Shown: positions 1 through 5,667, numbered from the stretch's first letter. The stretch: 5,667 nt of DNA from JAPEKQ01 sp964597945 (GCA_964597945.1 CAZRAD010000157.1:1-5667), one strand, 5' to 3'. The notes: a model not told the origin generated them from the letters alone. Made by a program: numbers and translations.

Positions 1-1106
1 ACCAGGTCGGCGCCGTCGTCTCCGGACAGATCACCCGCGTCGAGCACGGCAACGGGCAGTATCTCGACGTCAAGTGGGAGTTCGGAAAGAGGAACACGGA
101 ACTCGTGCTCGGATTCACGGAGCCGTGGTTCATGAACCGCAGACTCTCGGTCGGGTTCGACCTGTACGACACCAACGACAAGCGGACGTACAGTCTGTTG
201 CCGAACGACTTCTTCGCGGACGCATTCTCGGACACGACGGATGCGGACATCTGGGCCGTCGACGACGGTCAGACCCGATACTACGTCGTCGAGCGCGAGC
301 GGCGCGGCGGCGACGTGCGGGTCGGATGGCCCTTCTTCGGTTCGCGGCACACGATGCTCTACAACAAGTACACGCTGGAGCAGGTCAAGCTCTACGAGTA
401 CGGCGAGCTGACGACTGCCACGACGGACGAGGAGACCGAGGAGACCACATACGATACGGAGGTCTTCCCGCGCACCGATGACGAGTGGGAGTGGCGAAGC
501 GGACTGACGACCACGCTCATGCGCAGAACAACCGACCGGCGTTTCCATCCGCGGCTCGGCAGCTACACACGCGCGACGGCCGATCTCTTCGGAAGCGTGT
601 TCGGCGGCGACGTGGAGTACCAGCGCTACATCGTGGAGTCACGGACCTTCGTGCCCGCGCCGCTCGGTTTGACGCTGATGCTGAGAGGGCGGGCCGGTCT
701 GGTCACCGGGTACGGCGATCCCGGGACGGTGCCGAACGACACGCGCTTCGAACTCGGTGGCGTCGGGCTGAACGGAGTTCGCGGCTATGACGACCGGTCG
801 ATCCTTCCTGAGGGGAGCGACCTCTACGGCGGTCGGACGATGCTGATCGGATCGGCGGAGTTGAAGTTCCCGGTCATGGAGGGGAGCGATACGATCCCCG
901 TGTACGTGCTCGGATTCGTCGACGCCGGAAACACGTGGGAGAGCCGAGAGGACACGCATCCGTCCGATCTGTACTGGGGGGCGGGTGTCGGCGTGCGCGT
1001 TGAGGTCCCAGTGCTCGGGAACATGGGAATCGACATGGGATACGGATTCGACGAAGAGCTGGGCGGCGAGTGGCAGGTGCACTACCGTTTCGGAATGGAA
1101 TACTAG
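1..1106 (+). CDS. bamA: BamA outer-membrane assembly factor, C-terminal barrel part (5' truncated)
   Basis: This is the C-terminal part of BamA, the Omp85-family core of the outer-membrane beta-barrel assembly machine. The frame is open from base 3 with no start in the window, so the N-terminal POTRA domains lie upstream. About 367 residues are visible, close to the length of a whole 16-strand barrel. Direct signs are the early FTEPWF segment typical of BamA barrels, a VRGY tetrad at 777-788 (the VRGF/Y motif of the loop 6 lid), alternating aromatic and polar strands throughout, and a C-terminal strand ending in HYRFGMEY, a beta-signal with a terminal aromatic residue. Two acidic loops stand out (about 204-314 and 405-488). 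The gene is followed by ompH after 46 nt, the usual partner order. TamA or another Omp85 protein is possible but less likely given the ompH-lpxD context. Confidence 0.93.
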   Translation, partial: QVGAVVSGQITRVEHGNGQYLDVKWEFGKRNTELVLGFTEPWFMNRRLSVGFDLYDTNDKRTYSLLPNDFFADAFSDTTDADIWAVDDGQTRYYVVERERRGGDVRVGWPFFGSRHTMLYNKYTLEQVKLYEYGELTTATTDEETEETTYDTEVFPRTDDEWEWRSGLTTTLMRRTTDRRFHPRLGSYTRATADLFGSVFGGDVEYQRYIVESRTFVPAPLGLTLMLRGRAGLVTGYGDPGTVPNDTRFELGGVGLNGVRGYDDRSILPEGSDLYGGRTMLIGSAELKFPVMEGSDTIPVYVLGFVDAGNTWESREDTHPSDLYWGAGVGVRVEVPVLGNMGIDMGYGFDEELGGEWQVHYRFGMEY

Positions 1107-1124
1107 GACATCGATGGGATCGAA

Positions 1125-1139
1125 GGGCCCGAGCGGCCC
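1125..1139 (+). other. Small GC hairpin between bamA and ompH
   Basis: GGGCC at 1125-1129 can pair with GGCCC at 1135-1139 around a five-base loop, ending three bases before the ompH ribosome binding site at 1142-1147. No T-run follows, so it is not a standard terminator. It might modestly affect ompH translation or mRNA stability, but a stem of five pairs can easily arise by chance in DNA this GC-rich. Confidence 0.25.
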
Positions 1140-1152
1140 CTGGGAGGTTCAT

Positions 1153-1683
1153 GTGTACAAGAGAGTGACGCTGCTGCTGAGTGTGACGCTGGCGCTGATG
1201 CTTGTCGCGACCGCGGTCTGTTCCGCTGCGGACATCGCGTTCATTCACTCCGAGCGAATCCGCGTCGAGTACAACGGCGCGCGCGACATCGACAATCAGC
1301 TGCAGGCAAGCGTCAACGACTGGCGGGCGCAGGCTCGCGACCTGGAGACGGAGATCCAGTCGATGCTCGACGAGCTCGAGAGCCAGAGACTCCTGCTCTC
1401 ACAGGAAGCCGTGCGTGAGAAGGAACAGATCGCTCAGCAGAAGCAGCTGGAGTACGAGTCCTTCCTCAACGACGTTTGGGGAGTCGGTGGACTCGCAGCC
1501 CGTCGCGAGGCCGAGCTCTGGCAGCCGGTCATCGAGCGCATCAACACCATCCTCAGTGAGATCGGTGCGGCCGGAGAGTACGACATGATCTTCGACGCGG
1601 CGGGCGGCACGATCGTCTATGCGGCTCCGGGCGCCGATCTGACCGACCAGGTTCTCGAGCAGCTCAACGGCACGACCGAGTAG
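1153..1683 (+). CDS. ompH: OmpH/Skp family periplasmic chaperone
   Basis: This encodes a 176-residue OmpH/Skp-like chaperone, which holds unfolded outer-membrane proteins in the periplasm and hands them to the BAM complex. Residues 1-25 form a signal peptide: a basic start (MYKR), a hydrophobic core rich in Leu/Val/Ala, and a likely cleavage after CSA or SAA. The mature part begins with IAFIHSERI, the OmpH family opening. A heptad-like, charged helical region at roughly 45-115 should form the tentacle-like coiled coil. The closing YDMIFDAAGG and IVYA segment and the DLTDQVLEQLN helix are typical of the family. The start is the GTG at 1153: GGGAGG at 1142-1147 sits five bases upstream, and translation from here gives a clean signal peptide. 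The ATG at 1151 is out of frame and meets a stop after five codons. Its place right after bamA supports the assignment. Confidence 0.92.
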   Translation: MYKRVTLLLSVTLALMLVATAVCSAADIAFIHSERIRVEYNGARDIDNQLQASVNDWRAQARDLETEIQSMLDELESQRLLLSQEAVREKEQIAQQKQLEYESFLNDVWGVGGLAARREAELWQPVIERINTILSEIGAAGEYDMIFDAAGGTIVYAAPGADLTDQVLEQLNGTTE

Positions 1684-1716
1684 GCTCGCGGCGACACAGG
1701 TCTGGAGGGTTGGGGC

Positions 1717-2769
1717 ATGGAGCGCAGTCGATCGCTCACGGTAGCGGAGATCGCCGATATCGTCGGAGCCAGAGTGGCCGGCGACGGGTCGGTCGTTGTC
1801 ACCGGTCTGGCGTCCATCGAAGATGCCGGTCCCGGCGATCTGACATTCCTCGCCAATCCTCGCTACGAGAAGTTCCTGGATTCCACCAGCGCATCAGCCA
1901 TCATCGTTCCCACCCGGTACGGCGGTTCACCCCTTCTTGAGGGGCGGACGGTTCTTCTCGCGGACGACGCATATGTCGCGTTCGCCTCGGCGCTTGCGGT
2001 GTTCGATCCCGGACCGGAGACGATTCCCCCGGGTGTTGCCCCGGGAGCGTGCGTCGCCGACACAGCCGTGTTGGGCGACGGTGTCTCCGTCGGGCCGTGC
2101 GCCGCGATCATGGGCAGTGCGTCCATCGGAGCCCGGACGGTCATTCACGCCGGAGCGTATGTCGGCGCGAACAGCACCGTGGGAGAGGATTGCATCGTCT
2201 TCCCGAACGCGACGATCAAGCGCTCGGTGGCGATAGGCGACCGGGTCCTCATCCACTCGGGGTCCGTCATCGGCAGTGACGGGTTCGGATTCGCATGGGA
2301 CGGTGAGCGCCACCGGAAGGTTCCTCAGATCGGCACTGTCGTCATCGGGGACGATGTCGAGATCGGTGCGAACGCGTGCATCGACAGAGCCACGATCGGC
2401 GCCACACGGATCGGCACGGGCACGAAGATCGACAACCTCGTTCAGATAGCTCACAACGTCGAGATCGGCGAGTGCTCCATCGTCGTAGCGCAGGTCGGTA
2501 TCTCCGGGAGCACACGGGTCGGGAGCGGCGCGGTCCTTGCGGGACAGGCCGGGATCGCCGGGCACATTCAGATCGGCGATCGGGCGGTCGTGGCGGCACA
2601 GGCCGGCGTGATGGGTGACGTTCCGGCCGGAGAGAGCGTCTCGGGCTATCCGGCGATCAGGCACTCTCTCTCCAAGCGATTGCACGCCGGGGTTCGGAAC
2701 CTGCCGGCCCTGTTCAAGCGGATCAAGGAGATCGAACGCCGACTCGACGATCTCGACAAGGAGGCCTGA
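1717..2769 (+). CDS. lpxD: LpxD, UDP-3-O-(3-hydroxyacyl)glucosamine N-acyltransferase
   Basis: LpxD transfers a 3-hydroxyacyl chain from ACP to the 2-amino group of UDP-3-acyl-glucosamine, the third step of lipid A synthesis, in the cytosol. The 350-residue product matches the family length (341 in E. coli). Residues 1-100 form the uridine-binding N-terminal domain, with the family signature GDLTFLANPRY at 40-50. From about 103 to 310 there are repeated hexapeptide turns (VSVG, VTIG and IGD-type) that fold as a left-handed beta-helix. The GSDGFGFA motif is at 186-193. The catalytic histidine is H246 in QIAHNV, and H283 in GHIQI matches a second conserved active-site histidine. The C-terminus is a charged helix (LFKRIKEIERRLDDLDKEA). 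The ATG at 1717 has GGAGGG at 1704-1709, seven bases upstream. The stop overlaps the next start by one base, implying coupled translation. Confidence 0.97.
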   Translation: MERSRSLTVAEIADIVGARVAGDGSVVVTGLASIEDAGPGDLTFLANPRYEKFLDSTSASAIIVPTRYGGSPLLEGRTVLLADDAYVAFASALAVFDPGPETIPPGVAPGACVADTAVLGDGVSVGPCAAIMGSASIGARTVIHAGAYVGANSTVGEDCIVFPNATIKRSVAIGDRVLIHSGSVIGSDGFGFAWDGERHRKVPQIGTVVIGDDVEIGANACIDRATIGATRIGTGTKIDNLVQIAHNVEIGECSIVVAQVGISGSTRVGSGAVLAGQAGIAGHIQIGDRAVVAAQAGVMGDVPAGESVSGYPAIRHSLSKRLHAGVRNLPALFKRIKEIERRLDDLDKEA

Positions 2770-2771
2770 TG
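2758..2771 (+). promoter_or_regulatory. Ribosome binding site and TGATG coupling junction lpxD/lpxC-fabZ
   Basis: AAGGAGG at 2758-2764 lies inside the last codons of lpxD, four bases before the ATG of lpxC-fabZ. The TGA stop (2767-2769) and the ATG (2769-2771) share one base. This arrangement allows a terminating ribosome to restart at once, which would keep the two lipid A enzymes in fixed proportion. The coupling itself is inferred from the layout. Confidence 0.8.
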
Positions 2772-4076
2772 GCGAGGAGTCTGCAGCGGACGATTCAAGA
2801 TGAATGCTCCTACACGGGAATCGGGATTCACACGGGGCAGGAGACCACGGTCACGTTCAAGCCGGCCCCGCCGAACGCCGGGATCACGTTCGTTCGGGTG
2901 GACCTGCCGGGAGCGCCTTCTCTTGAGGCGTCGATCCGCAACGCAGTGACTTCCGATGATGCGACGCGCCGAACCATGCTCTCCAAGAACGGCGTCAACA
3001 TCTCCACCGTCGAGCACGTCCTCGCGGCGTTGACCGGGCTCGGGATCGACAACGCGGTCGTTGAGCTCGATCGCGACGAGCCGGCTGAGCCGACCGACGG
3101 AAGCTGCAAGCCGTTCGTGGACATCCTCACCGACGCCGGGATCGTGGACCAGGACGCGCCTCTGCAGTATCTCGAGATCCTCGAGCCGGTCACCGTACAG
3201 GACGGAGACGTTTACGTCACGGTCTCGCCCGATGAGGATTTCAGGATCAGCTTCACGATCGATTACGACAACCCGACTATCGGGACGCAGTTCGCGAGCT
3301 TCAAGATCACCGAGGAGGCGTTTCGCAACGAGATCGCGCCGGCGCGGACATACGCGCTGAAGCGCGACATCGACGGCCTGAAGAAGATGGGGCTCATCAA
3401 GGGCGGGAGTCTCGAGAACTCCGTCGTCGTGGACGACGATGGGATTCTCAACACGGGAGACCTCAGGTTTCCCGACGAGTTCGTTCGCCACAAGGTGCTC
3501 GACATGATGGGGGATCTCGCGCTGCTGGGGATGCCTATCAAGGGCCACGTCTACTCTTCAAAGTCGGGGCACGCGTCCAACGTCCGCTTCGTGCGGGCGC
3601 TCGTGGACGGGATCAAGCAGGGCAAGATCGGACACCGGGAGACAACGAGCTGGGATATCGACGACATCGTGAAGGTGCTTCCACACCGATACCCGTTCCT
3701 GTTCGTCGACAGGATACTCGAGCTCGATGATCGCCGCGTCGTGGGCATCAAGAACTTCTCGATGAACGAGTGGTTCTTCGTCGGGCACTTTCCCGGGCAT
3801 CCCATTGTTCCGGCCGTCGTGCTGGTCGAGGCGATGGCGCAGGTGGGAGGGTTGCTCCTGCTCTCTCGTGTCGATGCGCCCGAGCAGAAACTCGCGTACT
3901 TCGGGGCGATCGAGAGCGCCAAGTTCAGGAAGCCGGTCTTTCCCGGCGACACAGTGCGATTCGAAATGGAGCTCCTGAGACTCAGGGGCGGCACCTGCAA
4001 GATGCGCGGCACGGCCTATGTGAAGGGCGCTGTCGTGGCTGAGGGCGAGTTCTGGTCACACGTCGTGGACCGATAG
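2769..4076 (+). CDS. lpxC-fabZ: Bifunctional LpxC deacetylase / FabZ dehydratase fusion
   Basis: One 435-residue chain joins two enzymes. Residues 1 to about 285 are LpxC, the zinc-dependent deacetylase of UDP-3-acyl-GlcNAc and first committed step of lipid A synthesis. Zinc ligands H83 (in VEHVLAAL), H241 and D245 (RHKVLDMMGD) are present, as are E82 as catalytic base, T194 (ARTYAL) and H268 (KSGHASN). The usual MDGS reads TDGS (109-112). Residues about 294-435 are FabZ, the 3-hydroxyacyl-ACP dehydratase of fatty acid elongation, with the LPHRYPFLFVDR opening (304-315), catalytic H340 in GHFPG and E354 in VEAMAQ. The normally invariant PGV before that helix is PAV here (A349). The linker is only about ten residues, and I saw no internal start with a ribosome binding site before the FabZ part. 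This fusion is known from Bacteroidetes and relatives. Both enzymes act in the cytosol around 3-hydroxyacyl-ACP metabolism. Confidence 0.96.
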   Translation: MARSLQRTIQDECSYTGIGIHTGQETTVTFKPAPPNAGITFVRVDLPGAPSLEASIRNAVTSDDATRRTMLSKNGVNISTVEHVLAALTGLGIDNAVVELDRDEPAEPTDGSCKPFVDILTDAGIVDQDAPLQYLEILEPVTVQDGDVYVTVSPDEDFRISFTIDYDNPTIGTQFASFKITEEAFRNEIAPARTYALKRDIDGLKKMGLIKGGSLENSVVVDDDGILNTGDLRFPDEFVRHKVLDMMGDLALLGMPIKGHVYSSKSGHASNVRFVRALVDGIKQGKIGHRETTSWDIDDIVKVLPHRYPFLFVDRILELDDRRVVGIKNFSMNEWFFVGHFPGHPIVPAVVLVEAMAQVGGLLLLSRVDAPEQKLAYFGAIESAKFRKPVFPGDTVRFEMELLRLRGGTCKMRGTAYVKGAVVAEGEFWSHVVDR

Positions 4077-4085
4077 GCGGGGACA

Positions 4086-4859
4086 ATGACGCAGATAGAC
4101 GCGAGATCGGTAGTACACGAAAGCGCGAAGCTGGCCGACGGCGTCGTCGTTGAGCCCTTCGCTATCATCGGCGCGAATGTGACGATCGGGAAGAACACGG
4201 TCGTCAGGTCGATGGCTCTTGTCGACAGGAATACCGAGATCGGGGAGGACTGCGAAATCTGTCATGGCGCTGCAGTCGGCGGGGATCCGCAGGATCTCAA
4301 GTACGGCGGCGAGGAGACGTTCCTCCGCATCGGTGACCGCACGGTGATCAGGGAATTCGCGACGATCAACCGAGGAACGGGCGATGGCGGCACGACCGTT
4401 GTCGGCAACGAGGGACTCATCTGCGCGTACGCGCACATCGCGCACGACTGTGTTGTCGGCGACAACGTCGTGCTCGTCAACGCGGTCAACGTCGCGGGCC
4501 ATGTGGCGATCGAGGACTACGCCTTTATCGGCGGCATGACCGGGGTCCAGCAGTTCGTGCGCATCGGTGCTCACTGCTATATCGGTGGCGGCTGTCGTGT
4601 GATCAAGGACGTCCCGCCGTACTTCAAGGTTGGTGGTTCGCCGGCTCGGCCGATCGAGGTCAACATGATCGGTCTGATGCGACGCGGGTTCGCTGAGGAG
4701 GCGCTGTCGGCGCTCAGGTTGAGCTATCGCCTGCTCTACCTGTCCGACCTCAATACAACACAGGCCCTCGTACGGATTCGTGAAGAGGTTCCTGAGACCG
4801 CGGAGGTCACGCGGCTCATCTCGTTCATCGAGAGCTCATCTCGAGGGATCATCAAGTAG
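4086..4859 (+). CDS. lpxA: LpxA, UDP-GlcNAc (or UDP-GlcNAc3N) acyltransferase
   Basis: LpxA attaches a 3-hydroxyacyl chain from ACP to position 3 of the UDP-sugar, the first step of lipid A synthesis. The 257-residue product matches the family (262 in E. coli). Residues 8 to about 185 are hexapeptide repeats forming a left-handed beta-helix, followed by a helical C-terminal domain (NMIGLMRRGF at 193-202, typical of LpxA). H120 in AHIAHD aligns with catalytic H125 of E. coli, H117 with H122, H139 with H144, and QDLKY (69-73) supplies the conserved Gln and Lys. Two residues differ: Q155 stands where E. coli has H160, and R171 falls where E. coli has a glycine. G168 occupies the position of the E. 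coli acyl-chain ruler residue G173. The gene begins nine bases after lpxC-fabZ with only a weak GGGGA binding site, so it probably depends on coupling or the shared transcript. Confidence 0.96.
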   Translation: MTQIDARSVVHESAKLADGVVVEPFAIIGANVTIGKNTVVRSMALVDRNTEIGEDCEICHGAAVGGDPQDLKYGGEETFLRIGDRTVIREFATINRGTGDGGTTVVGNEGLICAYAHIAHDCVVGDNVVLVNAVNVAGHVAIEDYAFIGGMTGVQQFVRIGAHCYIGGGCRVIKDVPPYFKVGGSPARPIEVNMIGLMRRGFAEEALSALRLSYRLLYLSDLNTTQALVRIREEVPETAEVTRLISFIESSSRGIIK

Positions 4860-4877
4860 CGGAGCAGGGACGAACCG

Positions 4878-4892
4878 GGCGCGGAACGCGCC
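4878..4892 (+). other. First hairpin of a tandem pair
   Basis: GGCGCG (4878-4883) pairs with CGCGCC (4887-4892) around a three-base GAA loop, giving six G:C pairs. Each arm could instead pair with an arm of the next hairpin, because the same CGCGCC/GGCGCG words recur there. This is seen directly; any regulatory role is inferred. Confidence 0.4.
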
Positions 4893-4896
4893 GTGA

Positions 4897-4916
4897 CGCG
4901 CCCCGTCAGGGGCGCG
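4897..4916 (+). terminator. GC-rich hairpin, possible weak terminator or attenuator
   Basis: CGCGCCCC (4897-4904) and GGGGCGCG (4909-4916) form a perfect eight-pair stem with a GTCA loop, 37 bases after the lpxA stop. The tail is CTCTCAC rather than a T-run, so a classical Rho-independent terminator is not well supported. It may lower read-through into the oxidoreductase gene, protect the 3' end of the upstream message, or be neutral. Confidence 0.4.
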
Positions 4917-4982
4917 CTCTCACGCCGCGGACGTGCATCGCTCAGTCTCACCGTTCGAGCAGTATCGCAATGAGGGGGCGAC

Positions 4983-5667
4983 ATGCTGAAGGTCGGTGTG
5001 ATCGGAACGGGCCATCTCGGGCGCTTTCACACGCGCGTCTATTCCGACCTGCCGGAGTGTGAGCTCGTCGGCATCTATGACACGAACGGTGAGCGGGCGG
5101 CGGCGGTCGCCGCCGAGTACGGCACGGCTGTGCTGCCGACGATGGACGCGCTCGTGAGTGCCGCCGAAGCGGTCAGTATCGCTGTCCCGACGACTGTGCA
5201 CCACGAGATCGGGATGGTCTGTCTGCGCGCGGGTGTGCACGCGCTTATTGAGAAGCCGATCGCGTCGACGGTGGAGCAGGCGCGTGAGCTTGTTGACACC
5301 GCGCGGGAGCGCGACCTGCGTCTGCAGGTCGGTCACATCGAACGGTTCAACCAGGCGACCCGGGCGGCGTTGGCGGAACTCCAGAATCCGATGTTCGTGG
5401 AGGCGCACCGTCTCGGTGTCTTCGTGCCGCGGGGCACCGACGTCGCCGTGGTCCTCGACCTGATGATCCACGATATCGACCTCATCCTGTCCGCGGTCAG
5501 ATCGCCCGTGGCGCGCATCGACGCTGTCGGCGTTCCCGTACTTTCAACGAACATCGACATCGCCAACGCGCGGCTCACATTTGAGGATGGCTGTGTCGCC
5601 AATGTGACGGCCAGTCGTGTTTCGCGTGAACGGATCAGGAAGATCCGGTTCTTCCAGGCGGACGCAT
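4983..5667 (+). CDS. Gfo/Idh/MocA-family NAD(P)-dependent oxidoreductase, GnnA-like candidate (3' truncated)
   Basis: The first 228 residues of a Gfo/Idh/MocA-family sugar oxidoreductase are present; the frame is still open at the window edge. Residues 1-120 form a Rossmann domain with the dinucleotide loop GTGHLG (8-13), an acidic D33 at the end of the second strand (YDTN) suggesting NAD(H) preference, and the catalytic-lysine motif EKP (90-92). The second domain opens with VGHIERFN (116-123) and carries DLMIHDID (159-166), whose histidine is the likely second active-site residue. The ATG at 4983 is the only reasonable start: an in-frame TGA lies at 4971-4973 and GAGGGGG precedes it at 4972-4978. 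Position directly after lpxA recalls gnnA of Acidithiobacillus ferrooxidans, which oxidises the 3-hydroxyl of UDP-GlcNAc before amination. The same family also occurs in lipid A clusters without an aminotransferase, with unknown role, so I give no gene symbol. Confidence 0.88.
   Translation, partial: MLKVGVIGTGHLGRFHTRVYSDLPECELVGIYDTNGERAAAVAAEYGTAVLPTMDALVSAAEAVSIAVPTTVHHEIGMVCLRAGVHALIEKPIASTVEQARELVDTARERDLRLQVGHIERFNQATRAALAELQNPMFVEAHRLGVFVPRGTDVAVVLDLMIHDIDLILSAVRSPVARIDAVGVPVLSTNIDIANARLTFEDGCVANVTASRVSRERIRKIRFFQADA

Larger units (their letters stand above)
4860..4982 (+). other. 123-nt spacer between lpxA and the oxidoreductase gene
   Basis: This is the longest gap in the window. 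Its first half holds two adjacent GC-rich hairpins (4878-4892 and 4897-4916). Its second half has no recognisable -35/-10 pair and ends in the ribosome binding site of the next gene (GAGGGGG at 4972-4978). No small ORF or RNA gene was recognised. Confidence 0.6.

Noticed and set aside
985..1152. Longer ompH version beginning at 985 inside bamA
   Set aside because: It would add 56 residues overlapping bamA and bury the signal peptide; the GTG at 1153 has a good ribosome binding site and gives a normal OmpH N-terminus.
1927..2685. 252-codon open frame on the minus strand inside lpxD
   Set aside because: It is an antisense shadow of the lpxD hexapeptide repeats; the repetitive Asp/Arg/Val pattern mirrors the opposite strand's codons rather than a protein fold.
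2646..3548. 300-codon open frame on the minus strand across the lpxD end and LpxC
   Set aside because: It lies wholly antisense to strongly supported coding sequence, its translation resembles no family I recognise and is rich in Arg/Val/Asp as expected from mirrored GC-rich codons, and no ribosome binding site was evident.
4056..4574. 172-codon open frame on the minus strand inside lpxA
   Set aside because: It is an antisense shadow of the lpxA repeats with no recognisable motif and no independent start signal.
1717..4859. Similarity between lpxD and lpxA read as a DNA repeat
   Set aside because: Both encode hexapeptide beta-helices of the same superfamily, so the likeness is ancient protein homology rather than a nucleotide repeat.
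4931..4982. Possible promoter ahead of the oxidoreductase
   Set aside because: A weak TATCGCAAT-like stretch is present, but no matching -35 element is visible at suitable spacing, so a promoter cannot be supported from sequence alone.
5312..5331. Perfect eight-pair inverted repeat with a GTCT loop inside the oxidoreductase gene
   Set aside because: About one such repeat is expected by chance in a GC-rich window this size, it lies in the middle of a conserved coding segment (RDLRLQVG), and no T-run follows.

Overview
The window is GC-rich and fully coding on the + strand, with very short gaps. It reads as one cell-envelope operon of a Gram-negative (diderm) bacterium. In order it holds the C-terminal barrel half of BamA, an OmpH/Skp periplasmic chaperone, LpxD, a single-chain LpxC-FabZ fusion, LpxA and the first 228 codons of a Gfo/Idh/MocA-family oxidoreductase. 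The LpxC-FabZ fusion, known from Bacteroidetes and related phyla, together with the BamA-OmpH-LpxD order and the GC-rich codon use, suggests a high-GC member of the FCB group (for example a Gemmatimonadota-, Eisenbacteria-, Krumholzibacteriota- or Latescibacterota-like lineage) rather than a typical Bacteroidetes. This placement is an inference from gene architecture, not from a database search.

Layout: 1-1106 is the BamA barrel, whose POTRA domains lie upstream of the window. After a 46-nt gap comes ompH (1153-1683, GTG start), then lpxD (1717-2769). lpxD overlaps lpxC-fabZ (2769-4076) by one base in a TGATG junction. After 9 nt comes lpxA (4086-4859). A 123-nt spacer holding two tandem GC-rich hairpins follows, and then the oxidoreductase (4983 to the window edge). 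No RNA genes, mobile elements, CRISPR arrays or clear promoters were seen.

How the genes work together: LpxA, LpxC and LpxD catalyse the first three steps of lipid A synthesis. FabZ works on the same 3-hydroxyacyl-ACP pool and sends it to fatty acid elongation. BamA inserts outer-membrane proteins, and OmpH/Skp escorts those proteins across the periplasm, so the cluster couples making the outer-membrane lipid with assembling its proteins.

The most interesting point is the oxidoreductase directly after lpxA. In Acidithiobacillus ferrooxidans, a Gfo/Idh/MocA enzyme (GnnA) lies next to lpxA and, with the aminotransferase GnnB, makes UDP-GlcNAc3N, which gives lipid A with amide-linked acyl chains at position 3. 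Whether this gene is a GnnA cannot be settled here because the window ends before a possible gnnB. Other points to check are a Gly-to-Ala change in a near-invariant FabZ active-site motif and two unusual active-site-region residues in LpxA.
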